In this document: in pieces, positions 6,723-14,750 of the stretch
How positions within the stretch are numbered: position 1 is the first letter of the stretch
Layout: every line of letters starts with the position of its first letter
Assembly: GCA_964344145.1 (NCBI GenBank)
Contig: CAYFME010000007.1
Location: forward strand, 4,716 to 68,715
Direction: 5' to 3'
Length of the DNA: 64,000 bases
Source of the DNA: JABJOE01 sp964344145
Lineage (GTDB): Bacteria > Patescibacteriota > Patescibacteriia > UBA9934
The notes under the pieces: model-generated
Databases searched by the model: none
The model's input: the letters and a program-made list of their open reading frames with translations, nothing else
Told to the model about the DNA's origin: nothing
Translations under genes and position numbers: made by a program

Positions 6723-8477
6723 ATGAACGCAAACGAACTGCGCCGCAAGTACATCGATTTCTTTGTTACAAAAGGCCACGCCGAAATCCCTTCGGCTTCT
6801 TTAGTTCCGGAAAACGATCCATCGGTGCTGTTTACGACCGCCGGCATGCATCCGTTGGTGCCTTACTTGATGGGCGAGAAGCACCCAGCTGGCAATCGGT
6901 TGGTCGACTATCAAAAATGTGTTCGTACTGGCGATATCGATGAGGTCGGCGACAACACGCACCTCACATTCTTTGAAATGCTCGGTAACTGGTCGTTGGG
7001 CGACTACTTCAAAGATGAGTCCATTGAATGGAGCTACGAGTTTCTAACATCGAAAGACTGGCTCGGCATCGACGTCGATCGTTTGGCTGTCAGTGTATTT
7101 GCCGGCGACGACGACGCACCCTTTGATCAAGAAGCGTTCGATAAGTGGATTGCACTGGGCATTCCAGAAGCGCGCATTGCAAAACTCGGAAAAGACGACA
7201 ACTGGTGGCCAGCAGGTGGTAAGCATCCAGGTCCACAAGGTCCTGACACAGAAATCTTCTATTGGACCGGTGACGACGACGCTCCCGAAGCGTTCGATCC
7301 AGAAAATGATCTTTGGGTGGAGATTTGGAACAACGTTTTCATGCAGTTTTCCAAAGGAGATGATGGAGTGCTTTCACCACTTGAAAAGACCAACGTTGAT
7401 ACCGGCATGGGCCTTGAGCGTACGCTTGCGGTCTTTAACGGAAAGGCGAGCGTGTTTGAGACAGATTTGTTTGTACCGATTATCAAACAAATTGAGTCTA
7501 TTTCGAAACGATCGTATAACGAGCACGAACGTTCAATGCGTATCATTGCGGACCACATTCGTACGGCAGTGATGATGATTGCGGACGGTGTGATGCCATC
7601 CAACAAAGATCAAGGGTATATTTTGCGCCGACTTATTCGTCGCAGCGTGCGAGAGATGATGAAGATTAACGAAAAGCACTCGGTGAATGGAGTTGTTGAT
7701 GTAGCGGCAGACACGCTCGCGGACGCGTATCCAGTCTTGAACGAAAAGCGCGATGCGATTAAGGATGCGATCGCCGCTGAGGTGGCGAAGTTTGGCAAGA
7801 CGCTCAAGAAAGGTCTGCGCGAATTTGAGAAGCTGAGCAACGTTGACGGCAAAGCGGCGTTTGATTTGTATCAAACATACGGCTTCCCATTGGAGCTTAC
7901 TGAGGAGATGGCGCGTGAAAAGGGCACTGAGGTTGACCACGACGTGTTTGAAGCTGAGTTTAAAAAGCATCAAGATCTGTCGCGCACAGCATCAGCAGGA
8001 AAGTTCAAAGGAGGACTAGCGGATTCGAGTGAAAAAACGACGCAGTTGCACACCGCGACGCACTTGATGCTTGCGGCGCTGCGTAAGTATCTCGGTCCGG
8101 AGGTGCATCAGGCCGGATCGAACATCACGGCTGAGCGCACACGCTTTGACTTTACGTGGCCGGAGAAAGTCGAACGTGATGTCCTTGATCAGGTTGAAGC
8201 GTACGTTAACGATGCGATCGAAAACGAGGCGACCGTAAAGATCGAAGTGTTGCCAAAGCAGCAGGCGCAGGATGAGGGGGTTGAGGGAAGTTTCTGGGAA
8301 AAGTATCCGGATCAAGTCAACGTCTACAACGTGATCGGTAAGGACGGCACGGTCTATTCCCGGGAGCTTTGCGGTGGACCTCATGTGAAAACCACAAAGG
8401 GAATGGGGACGTTTAAGATTGTCAAAGAACAGTCATCTTCCGCCGGAATTCGTCGAATTAAGGCCATTCTTGGCTAA
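6723..8477 (+). CDS. alaS: alanyl-tRNA synthetase, C-Ala domain absent
   Basis: AlaRS charges tRNA-Ala and clears mischarged serine. The class II catalytic core is clear (TTAGMHPLVPYLMGEKHP, VDYQKCVRTGDIDEVGD, TFFEMLGNWSLGDYF), followed by the helical tRNA-binding region and the editing domain with HTATH near 443 and CGGPH near 550. At 584 residues it stops after the editing domain, whereas typical bacterial AlaRS is about 870 and carries the C-Ala (DHHA1) region. The stop is followed by a normal promoter for infA, so this is not an obvious truncation by frameshift. The -10-like GATAAT ends three bases before ATG, so the mRNA is probably nearly leaderless. Confidence 0.95.
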   Translation: MNANELRRKYIDFFVTKGHAEIPSASLVPENDPSVLFTTAGMHPLVPYLMGEKHPAGNRLVDYQKCVRTGDIDEVGDNTHLTFFEMLGNWSLGDYFKDESIEWSYEFLTSKDWLGIDVDRLAVSVFAGDDDAPFDQEAFDKWIALGIPEARIAKLGKDDNWWPAGGKHPGPQGPDTEIFYWTGDDDAPEAFDPENDLWVEIWNNVFMQFSKGDDGVLSPLEKTNVDTGMGLERTLAVFNGKASVFETDLFVPIIKQIESISKRSYNEHERSMRIIADHIRTAVMMIADGVMPSNKDQGYILRRLIRRSVREMMKINEKHSVNGVVDVAADTLADAYPVLNEKRDAIKDAIAAEVAKFGKTLKKGLREFEKLSNVDGKAAFDLYQTYGFPLELTEEMAREKGTEVDHDVFEAEFKKHQDLSRTASAGKFKGGLADSSEKTTQLHTATHLMLAALRKYLGPEVHQAGSNITAERTRFDFTWPEKVERDVLDQVEAYVNDAIENEATVKIEVLPKQQAQDEGVEGSFWEKYPDQVNVYNVIGKDGTVYSRELCGGPHVKTTKGMGTFKIVKEQSSSAGIRRIKAILG

Positions 8478-8502
8478 TATTACTTGATCCACAAGGTATT
8501 CT

Positions 8503-8531
8503 TGACATCATGACTGACATGAACTACACTC
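8503..8531 (+). promoter_or_regulatory. promoter of the infA-ribosomal operon
   Basis: TTGACA (8503-8508), 17-bp spacer, TACACT (8526-8531). The leader then holds a GCGCAA/TTGCGC hairpin at 8536-8554 before infA. Confidence 0.75.
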
Positions 8532-8589
8532 CTCGCGCAACGTTCTCTTGCGCTTTTGCCCTAACTTTGGTAGTATTTCGCCCGTAGTT

Positions 8590-8805
8590 ATGGCAGAAAA
8601 ACAATTCATCGAAATGCGTGGAACGATCGAAGAGGCTTTGCCTGGATTGACCTTCCGCGTCAAACTAGAGAACGAACAAGAAGTTATCGCCAAGTTGGCC
8701 GGCCGGTTGCGCAAGTTCCGCATCCGCGTCATGCCAGGTGACGACGTCAAAGTCGAGATCAGTCCCTATGATCTGACAAAAGGACGCATCACGTATCGAT
8801 TCTGA
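8590..8805 (+). CDS. infA: translation initiation factor IF-1
   Basis: The 71-residue S1-fold protein binds the ribosomal A site during initiation. Family motifs are intact: MRGTIEEALPGLTFRVKLEN, GRLRKFRIRVMPGDDVKVEISPYDLTKGRITYRF. ATG at 8590 gives the normal IF-1 length; an upstream in-frame start at 8548 would translate the leader hairpin and is rejected. It is first in the ribosomal operon, with rpmJ next, the usual bacterial order. Confidence 0.97.
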   Translation: MAEKQFIEMRGTIEEALPGLTFRVKLENEQEVIAKLAGRLRKFRIRVMPGDDVKVEISPYDLTKGRITYRF

Positions 8806-8878
8806 TACGACATGTCGACCTTAACAATGTCATCCAAGATTTTCAGGATGACTTTGTGGTAGCAATAATATTCAACCC

Positions 8879-8992
8879 ATGAAAGTTCGAGCATCAGTAA
8901 AGAAAATGTGTCGAGACTGCCGTGTGATTCGTCGCAAAGGCCGCGTTTGGGTTGTTTGCAAGAATCCTAAGCATAAGCAACGACAAGGATAA
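8879..8992 (+). CDS. rpmJ: 50S ribosomal protein L36
   Basis: A 37-residue protein, MKVRASVKKMCRDCRVIRRK followed by GRVWVVCKNPKHKQRQG. It has the zinc-ribbon ligands Cys11, Cys14, Cys27 and His32, so it is the zinc-binding form of L36. It ends two bases before the rpsM ATG. A GTCATCC/GGATGAC hairpin at 8829-8852 lies between infA and rpmJ. Confidence 0.95.
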   Translation: MKVRASVKKMCRDCRVIRRKGRVWVVCKNPKHKQRQG

Positions 8993-8994
8993 GT

Positions 8995-9378
8995 ATGGCA
9001 CGAATCGCTGGAGTCAATATTCCATCCGATAAGCGCGTCGTCATCGCTCTGACGTACATTTTCGGTATCGGCTCAACGTCTTCCAAGAAGATTCTGGCTG
9101 CTGCACAGATCGATGAAAGCATCCGCGTGAAGGATCTTTCCGAGGATCAGGTGAACAAGATCCGAACCATTATTGATGGTGACCACACGGTTGAAGGTGA
9201 GCTGCGCCGCGAGGTGTTGCAGAACATCAAGCGTTTGAAGGATATCGGATGCTACCGTGGTGTTCGTCACACCAAGCGTTTGCCGGTTCGCGGTCAGCGC
9301 ACGAAGACAAATGCTCGAACACTTAAGGGTGTGAAGAAGACGGCTGGATCTGGTCGCCGAACGCTCACGAAGACATAG
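8995..9378 (+). CDS. rpsM: 30S ribosomal protein S13
   Basis: The 127-residue protein of the small-subunit head contacts L5 and P-site tRNA. Conserved ARIAGVNIPSDKRVVIALTYIFGIG at the start, the GCYRGVRHTKRLPVRGQRT segment and the basic TNARTLKG tail are all present. It sits in the order rpmJ-rpsM-rpsK-rpsD-rpoA, with one base separating it from rpsK. Confidence 0.97.
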   Translation: MARIAGVNIPSDKRVVIALTYIFGIGSTSSKKILAAAQIDESIRVKDLSEDQVNKIRTIIDGDHTVEGELRREVLQNIKRLKDIGCYRGVRHTKRLPVRGQRTKTNARTLKGVKKTAGSGRRTLTKT

Positions 9379-9379
9379 T

Positions 9380-9874
9380 ATGAGTGATGAAGAGAAAAAG
9401 ATTGAGGAGCAGAAGGACCTTCCTAAGGACGTAGATAGCGCGTCTGAGGTTTTGGACAAGGCTCCAACGCCAAAGAAGCAATCAAAGTACTTCCGTACCG
9501 CGAAAGGAAAGCGCCGCGCGGTAAAGCAGGTTCCAAAGGGACTTGCGTACGTTCAGGCGTCGCTCAACAACACGATCGTGACGATTACCGATCTCAACGG
9601 AAACGTTCTGTGTTGGTCTAGCTCTGGAAACTGCGGATTCCGCGGACCAAAGAAGGCAACGCCATTTGCCGCCGGTAAAGTTGTTGAAAAGCTCGCCGAG
9701 AAGGCGCAGCAGTACGGTGTGAAGGAGTTGAGCGTGTACACGAAGGGCATTGGGAACGGACGTGACGCCGCTGTGCGTTCGCTCAACAGCCAAGGATTTA
9801 CGATTACATCAATTCGGGAGACGACACCGGTTCCACATAACGGATGCCGAGCTCGCCGCCCACGACGCGTTTAG
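9380..9874 (+). CDS. rpsK: 30S ribosomal protein S11 with acidic N-terminal extension
   Basis: S11 lies on the small-subunit platform. The core (about residues 40-164) is canonical, with ASLNNTIVTITDLNGNVL, GRDAAVRSL and the C-terminal PVPHNGCRARRPRRV. An N-terminal Glu/Lys-rich extension of about 35 residues (SDEEKKIEEQKDLPKDV) precedes it. The extension starts at an ATG one base after rpsM and no nearer start with a good site was seen, so it is probably translated. Confidence 0.96.
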   Translation: MSDEEKKIEEQKDLPKDVDSASEVLDKAPTPKKQSKYFRTAKGKRRAVKQVPKGLAYVQASLNNTIVTITDLNGNVLCWSSSGNCGFRGPKKATPFAAGKVVEKLAEKAQQYGVKELSVYTKGIGNGRDAAVRSLNSQGFTITSIRETTPVPHNGCRARRPRRV

Positions 9875-9877
9875 TAT

Positions 9878-10513
9878 ATGGCAAAGACTTCCAAGAAAAT
9901 GGGAAAGATGAGTCGTCGTGAGGGCGTAGCGCTTACCGCGGGGACCAAAGTGATGAAGGTGATGCAACGTCGACCTTATGCTCCTGGTGTGCATGGCGCA
10001 CCAAGCGGAGCAGGTGGTCGTCGCCGCCGCCGTCAGTCTGTTTATGGTCAGCAGTTGCGTGAGAAGCAGAAGGCAAAGCGTCTTTACGGTGTGATGGAGC
10101 GACAGTTCCGCAACTACTTCTCCAAAGCAACGCGCATGCAGGGAAACACGGCTGAGAATCTCGCACGTTTGCTTGAAACACGATTGGATAACGTTGTGTA
10201 CCGCCTTGGGTTTGCCAAGACGCGTCCACAGGCTCGCCAAATGGTTAGCCACGCGTTGTTTACGGTCAACGGCAAGAAGGTCAATATTGCGTCCTACCAG
10301 GTGCGTGTGGATGATGTGATCACGGTACGAGACAACAAGCGCGAGAAGAAGGTCTTTGAAGACCTCGATGAACGCCTTGGAAGCTACACCGTACCGGGTT
10401 GGCTCCACACGGATGGACCAGCACGAAGCGGTAAGGTGGTCAGTCTGCCTGAAGGGGAGGATCTCAAGGAGGTTTACGACCCAACACTGATCGTCGAGTT
10501 CTACTCACGCTAA
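9878..10513 (+). CDS. rpsD: 30S ribosomal protein S4
   Basis: Primary 16S rRNA-binding assembly protein, 211 residues. The S4 RNA-binding domain is clear (TRLDNVVYRLGFAKTRPQARQMVSHALFTVNGKKVNI, about 100-160). The N-terminal zinc-binding cysteines found in many S4 proteins are absent, making it the Cys-less type. It is followed after 23 bases by rpoA. Confidence 0.96.
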   Translation: MAKTSKKMGKMSRREGVALTAGTKVMKVMQRRPYAPGVHGAPSGAGGRRRRRQSVYGQQLREKQKAKRLYGVMERQFRNYFSKATRMQGNTAENLARLLETRLDNVVYRLGFAKTRPQARQMVSHALFTVNGKKVNIASYQVRVDDVITVRDNKREKKVFEDLDERLGSYTVPGWLHTDGPARSGKVVSLPEGEDLKEVYDPTLIVEFYSR

Positions 10514-10536
10514 AATCATTTTTTATCAACGTTTGT

Positions 10537-11349
10537 ATGGAGAACATCCTCCTGCCATCTAAAATGACGTTCCAGGACGGCGATCAGGATCACGAACAGA
10601 TCCTCACGATTGAACCGCTTCACCATGGGTATGGAACAACGATCGGAAATGCGCTGCGCCGCGTGATGCTTTCTTCTCTGGAAGGAGCTGCGGTCACAGA
10701 CGTAAAGATTAAAGGTGTTCAGCATGAGTTCTCACCTGTCGAGGGTGTGAAGGAAGATGCGCTGGAGATCGTCATGAATCTGAAGCGCTTGCGCTTGAAG
10801 GTTCACTCAGATGAGCCTGTTACGTTGTCATTGAACGTCACCGGACGAGATGGCGCGGTGAAAGCATCTGACTTTGAAGCGAACGCAGACGTTGACATGA
10901 TCGACAGCGATGCTGTTGTTTGTACGCTTACGGACAAGAAAGCAACGCTTGATATGAGTGTAGTTGTGTCGCGTGGACGTGGATTCTTGCCAACGGAGAA
11001 GCGTGAGGATACGGGAAAAGAAATTGGCATGATGGCTATTGACGCGATCTTTAGCCCCGTGCTAAATGTCGGCCTGTCTGTTGAGAACACGCGTGTTGGT
11101 GAGATCACCAACTACGACAAGTTGATCATGAAGATTTTGACAGACGGATCCATCACTCCACAGGAAGCGGTTGAGCAAGCAACAAAGGTTGTCATGAACC
11201 ACTTCAATTGGATTGAGAATCAGTTCGCACACTCTTCGCTGATGGAGGCAGCTATGAACAATGACGCTGCATCTGATGAACCTGCCGAGGAAGAGGAATC
11301 TGCGCCTGAGGTTGAGGATACAAATGAATCAACGGAGGACGACGAATAA
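10537..11349 (+). CDS. rpoA: RNA polymerase alpha subunit lacking the C-terminal domain
   Basis: The alpha N-terminal domain is complete (about 1-230): HHGYGTTIGNALRRVMLSSLEGAAV, then RGRGFLPTEKR and the dimerisation region ending in NHFNWIENQF. After this the protein ends in about 35 acidic, low-complexity residues instead of the linker and alpha-CTD (total 270 residues against about 310-330). The alpha-CTD normally reads UP elements and contacts activators, so transcription here should depend on core promoter elements. That fits the close-to-consensus promoters elsewhere in the window. Confidence 0.96.
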   Translation: MENILLPSKMTFQDGDQDHEQILTIEPLHHGYGTTIGNALRRVMLSSLEGAAVTDVKIKGVQHEFSPVEGVKEDALEIVMNLKRLRLKVHSDEPVTLSLNVTGRDGAVKASDFEANADVDMIDSDAVVCTLTDKKATLDMSVVVSRGRGFLPTEKREDTGKEIGMMAIDAIFSPVLNVGLSVENTRVGEITNYDKLIMKILTDGSITPQEAVEQATKVVMNHFNWIENQFAHSSLMEAAMNNDAASDEPAEEEESAPEVEDTNESTEDDE

Positions 11350-11352
11350 GCT

Positions 11353-11703
11353 ATGCGCCACCGCAAGACGACAAAAACCCTTGGACGAACACCAACAGCC
11401 CGCAAGGCTATGTTGCGTGATTTGGCTACGAGCGTGATTGTGTACGAAAAGGTAAAGACCACGCTGACCAAGGCAAAGGCTGTGCGTCCGGTTGTTGAGA
11501 AGTTGATCACCAAGTCTAAGAAAGGTGATTTGGCGGCACGTCGTCAGCTACTGGCATTTTTTCCAACAGAGCAGCCTGTGAATAAGCTCATGGATGTTCT
11601 TGGACCACGCTACGTGAATCGTCCAGGTGGATACACGCGTATTACGAAGATCGGCACGCGCCAGGGAGACGGCGCGCCCGTCGCACAGATTGAACTTGTT
11701 TAA
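11353..11703 (+). CDS. rplQ: 50S ribosomal protein L17
   Basis: The 116-residue protein has the family start MRHRKTTKTLGRTPTARKAM and the LITKSKKGDLAARRQLLAFF and GGYTRITKIGTRQGDGA segments. It lies at the exit-tunnel side of the large subunit. It directly follows rpoA (three bases), the standard arrangement. Confidence 0.97.
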   Translation: MRHRKTTKTLGRTPTARKAMLRDLATSVIVYEKVKTTLTKAKAVRPVVEKLITKSKKGDLAARRQLLAFFPTEQPVNKLMDVLGPRYVNRPGGYTRITKIGTRQGDGAPVAQIELV

Positions 11704-11704
11704 T

Positions 11705-12052
11705 ATGCAACGAAACGTCTACAAAGTTGATGCTACGGATCAGGTGCTCGGCCGATTGGCTACCGAGATTGCGACGCGCTTGATCGGAAAGTATCGTCCA
11801 GATTATCAGGCACACATCGATGCCGGTGATGTGGTTGAGGTTTCCAATGTGGCAAAGATCAAGCTGACGGGAAAGAAGATCGAGCAGAAAGAGTACTACC
11901 ATCACTCACAGTATCCAGGTGGATTGAAGGCGCGCAAGATGGAGGTATTGATGGCTGAGAATCCTGCCGAGGTATTGAAGCTGGCTGTGTCTCGCATGTT
12001 GCCAAAGAATAAGCACCGCACTCCACGCTTGAAGCGTTTGAAGATTAGTTAA
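11705..12052 (+). CDS. rplM: 50S ribosomal protein L13 (short form)
   Basis: An early-assembly 23S-binding protein. Motifs YKVDATDQVLGRLATEIATRL, HIDAGDVVEVSNV and KARKMEVLMAENPAEVLKLAVSRMLPKN are present. At 115 residues it is shorter than the usual ~142, with reduced N- and C-terminal parts. ATG at 11705 overlaps the rplQ stop region (TAATATG) and matches the family start; the frame open upstream lies inside rplQ. Confidence 0.95.
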   Translation: MQRNVYKVDATDQVLGRLATEIATRLIGKYRPDYQAHIDAGDVVEVSNVAKIKLTGKKIEQKEYYHHSQYPGGLKARKMEVLMAENPAEVLKLAVSRMLPKNKHRTPRLKRLKIS

Positions 12053-12056
12053 GTAT

Positions 12057-12452
12057 ATGGCTGAAAAGTATTATCAAAGTATTGGTCGCCGTAAGACCGC
12101 TATCGCACAGGTACGCGTTATTCCTGGCGGAAAGGGATCGATTACGGTCAACGGAAAGGATTACAAGGAATATTTCCCTGTGCCAATGTTGCAGGATGCT
12201 GTTGAGCGACCATTGCGCGAGACAGGGAAGCTTGAGAGCGTTGATATCACGGTACGTGCTGTTGGTGGTGGACAGACCGGACAAGCAGATGCGGTGATGA
12301 TGGGAATCGCCCGCGCACTCGTGAAGTACGACGAAAGTCTCAAGACGGTTATGCGCACACATGGCTTCCTCACACGTGACGCACGCAAGAAGGAGCGCAA
12401 GAAGTTCGGATTGCATGGAGCTCGCCGAGCCAAGCAGTGGCGCAAGCGATAA
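12057..12452 (+). CDS. rpsI: 30S ribosomal protein S9
   Basis: The 131-residue head protein ends in the conserved basic tail that reaches P-site tRNA (KERKKFGLHGARRAKQWRKR). YYQSIGRRKTAIAQVRV and GGGQTGQADAVMMGIARAL are intact. It is the last gene of the ribosomal operon and is followed by an intrinsic terminator. Confidence 0.97.
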   Translation: MAEKYYQSIGRRKTAIAQVRVIPGGKGSITVNGKDYKEYFPVPMLQDAVERPLRETGKLESVDITVRAVGGGQTGQADAVMMGIARALVKYDESLKTVMRTHGFLTRDARKKERKKFGLHGARRAKQWRKR

Positions 12453-12492
12453 TAGATCACAGCTGATCGTGAGCAGATTACAGCAGATAAAG

Positions 12493-12524
12493 AAGAGCCG
12501 CCGAAAGGTGGTTCTTTTGGTTTT
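12493..12524 (+). terminator. terminator of the ribosomal operon
   Basis: AAGAGCCGCC-gaaa-GGTGGTTCTT stem with a GAAA tetraloop, followed by T-rich sequence. The T-rich tail runs into the -10 region of the next gene. Confidence 0.8.
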
Positions 12525-12532
12525 GCTATAAT
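12524..12532 (+). promoter_or_regulatory. extended -10 promoter, leaderless
   Basis: TGC-TATAAT ends six bases before the ATG at 12539. There is no room for a Shine-Dalgarno sequence and no good -35. Confidence 0.6.
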
Positions 12533-12538
12533 GAATCC

Positions 12539-13429
12539 ATGGAGTTTATCTACGCATTGCCGACGATCTTGCTGTTCGTTGTGCAGTCGATGACACCAAC
12601 GTATGAGCTACAACCTGGTCAGACAGTGATCGCTTCCTACTTGGTAAACGAAGAGGCGGAACTTTACGATCCGCTTGTTGTGGAAGGATTGCCAGACTAC
12701 TTTGAAGAACTTGCGGAGGACCGTGCTACCCACGAATGGATGTGGGATTTTGTCATCGAATCAATTGATGAAGTATTTGTCGTGGAACACGTTGTCGGCT
12801 TCGATATCTTTATCGACACCCCAGACGACGATCTGCTCGCTTACGTGATTCAGTCCTGGGATGATCCAGAGAAATGGATCGTCTCGTTTGACATTGAGGA
12901 CATGCAAAATGAGGGGATGTTTTACCAAACAGCTATTCATGAGCTGGCTCATCTTATCACGCTCGGCGCGCATCAAGTGGAGATGTCGCATGTGGCGTTT
13001 TATGCTGATCTGTCCGATCCAATCTACCAGGAACGGTACGATCAGGTTGTCGCGACCTGCGAAACGTATTTTACGGGCGAGGGGTGTGCGCATTCGGATT
13101 CCTACATCTATCAATTCACGCAAACCTTTTGGAGAGACCTGTTCTCGACGTATGGACCGGTCGACACCAATCAAGGCGACATAGATTTCTACGTTGGCAG
13201 AGGGGATCAGTTTGTCACAAGCTATGCGTCGACCAATCCTGGGGAGGACATCGCGGAATCATTTATGTTCTTTGTCATTCGTTCAAAGGCTGAGGATGAT
13301 TCTGTAGCATCAGCAAAGCAAAACTTTTTCTATCAATATCCTGAGTTCGTAGAGCTGCGCGATAATATTAGAGGGTATCTTGGTGACGCACGTTTGAGAA
13401 TGAGTTTTAAGTCGAACAAAGAGCGATGA
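12539..13429 (+). CDS. exported putative HExxH metallopeptidase (copy 1)
   Basis: This 296-residue protein starts with a hydrophobic signal-like segment (IYALPTILLFVVQSM). The sequence HELAH (about 138) within FYQTAIHELAHLITLG is a zinc-binding HExxH helix, and NPGEDIAESFMFF (about 238) supplies a candidate third ligand, as in gluzincin-type peptidases. A Cys pair (ATCETYFTGEGCAH) may form a disulfide. No named family was matched. It is paralogous to the next gene, which keeps the same motifs in the same order, so the two arose by tandem duplication. A cell-envelope or extracellular proteolytic role is inferred. Confidence 0.75.
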   Translation: MEFIYALPTILLFVVQSMTPTYELQPGQTVIASYLVNEEAELYDPLVVEGLPDYFEELAEDRATHEWMWDFVIESIDEVFVVEHVVGFDIFIDTPDDDLLAYVIQSWDDPEKWIVSFDIEDMQNEGMFYQTAIHELAHLITLGAHQVEMSHVAFYADLSDPIYQERYDQVVATCETYFTGEGCAHSDSYIYQFTQTFWRDLFSTYGPVDTNQGDIDFYVGRGDQFVTSYASTNPGEDIAESFMFFVIRSKAEDDSVASAKQNFFYQYPEFVELRDNIRGYLGDARLRMSFKSNKER

Positions 13430-13430
13430 T

Positions 13431-14720
13431 ATGAATAACAAGGCAAACATGTTTGGACTTTTTCTGTTTCTGGCCCTCCTGCCGTTGCAGGTCCACGCCT
13501 ACGAAACGACTCTTGCATCGTATCTCGTGGACGAGGACGGCGAGCTTTATGATTTGATTACGAGCACGAACCTCACAGGCCAGCAAAACTTGCTCGCGCA
13601 GGACACGGAAACGCATGAGTGGATGTGGGACCAGTTTGTCGGCATCGGAGGAGAGGAGTTCATTACGGAGAACGTCTCGCAGTTTGACATCTTTGTTGAC
13701 ACTCCAGAGGAGGACTTTCTTGCGTATGTGGTGCAGGATTCTTGGGACATGAGTAAATGGATCGTCTCACTCGATATCGAGGACATGCTCGAGGATCTCG
13801 ATTACTTTAATGAAACGTTGATTCACGAATTCACACATCTTCTCACACTTGGCGTGGATCAAGTCGATGTGGCGGCTGTGTGGAGTGAATGGGATTTGCC
13901 TGATCATGAGTGGTACGAGCTTTACGATGAGGAAGTCGCTGCGTGTGAGACGTACTTCACCGGCGAGGGGTGTGCACATGAAGACGCGTACATCTACGAT
14001 TTCGTTCTTGCGTTCTGGCAGGAGATTTTTGATGAGCATGGAGCGATCGATACGAACGGTGATGGAATCGATTTCTATACAGACAACGAGCTCGACTACG
14101 TGACGTGGTATGCGGCAACCAATCCGGGTGAAGACATTGCTGAGTCGTTCGCGTATTTTGTACTTGAAGATGAGGCTGATGAAACCTATGTCCGTGGTCA
14201 AAAGCAGAACTTTTTTTACGAATATGCTGAACTCGTTGAGCTTCGTGAGAACATCCGCGCGTTCTTGAACATTACGTCAGATGTTGCTGATCAGATCGTG
14301 GAAGAAACGCCAGAGGTGACGGCACTGATTGATCGTCTTGCTGGTCAGATTATGTTGATGGTCGATAGGGATGGGGAAGCGTGGTACATCGATCCGGTTA
14401 CACGATTGCGTTATTATCTTGCCGACGGTCCAACCGCGTACGAGTTTTTGCGAACATTCGGACTTGGTATTACGAACGCTGATCTCGCACAGATCCCATC
14501 GTCAGACGATCCTGTTGGCGGCGGGTCTCTTGCCGAGGCATTGTCTGGGCGGATTTTGTTGCAAGTCGAAGAGCGCGGCGAGGCGTGGTACGTCAATCCA
14601 ACTGATCTAAAACGATACTACTTGGCCGACGGTGATGCCGCCTACACAATCATGCGCGAGCTTTCTGAGGGAACGCTTGCTGAGTGGATAGAGGACATCG
14701 CTTCGGGATCAGTGCAATAA
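13431..14720 (+). CDS. exported putative HExxH metallopeptidase with C-terminal repeats (copy 2)
   Basis: The 429-residue paralogue of the preceding gene starts one base after its stop. Signal peptide (MFGLFLFLALLPLQVHA), zinc motif HEFTH (about 131), the Cys pair CETYFTGEGC and the NPGEDIAESFAYF segment are conserved. Unlike copy 1 it has a C-terminal extension of two repeats, each with GEAWYI(D/N)P...L(R/K)(Y)YLADG, at about 300-355 and 365-420. This repeat type recurs in CPR exported proteins and probably binds the cell surface or another ligand. The two genes form one transcription unit ending at the bidirectional terminator. Confidence 0.75.
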   Translation: MNNKANMFGLFLFLALLPLQVHAYETTLASYLVDEDGELYDLITSTNLTGQQNLLAQDTETHEWMWDQFVGIGGEEFITENVSQFDIFVDTPEEDFLAYVVQDSWDMSKWIVSLDIEDMLEDLDYFNETLIHEFTHLLTLGVDQVDVAAVWSEWDLPDHEWYELYDEEVAACETYFTGEGCAHEDAYIYDFVLAFWQEIFDEHGAIDTNGDGIDFYTDNELDYVTWYAATNPGEDIAESFAYFVLEDEADETYVRGQKQNFFYEYAELVELRENIRAFLNITSDVADQIVEETPEVTALIDRLAGQIMLMVDRDGEAWYIDPVTRLRYYLADGPTAYEFLRTFGLGITNADLAQIPSSDDPVGGGSLAEALSGRILLQVEERGEAWYVNPTDLKRYYLADGDAAYTIMRELSEGTLAEWIEDIASGSVQ

Positions 14721-14750
14721 ACAAAAACCGGCCGTGAGGCCGGTTTTTGT
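14721..14750. terminator. bidirectional terminator
   Basis: ACAAAAACCGGCC-gtga-GGCCGGTTTTTGT, a perfect 13-bp stem with T-runs on both strands. It serves the HExxH pair (+) and the convergent CNNM-type gene (-). Confidence 0.9.
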
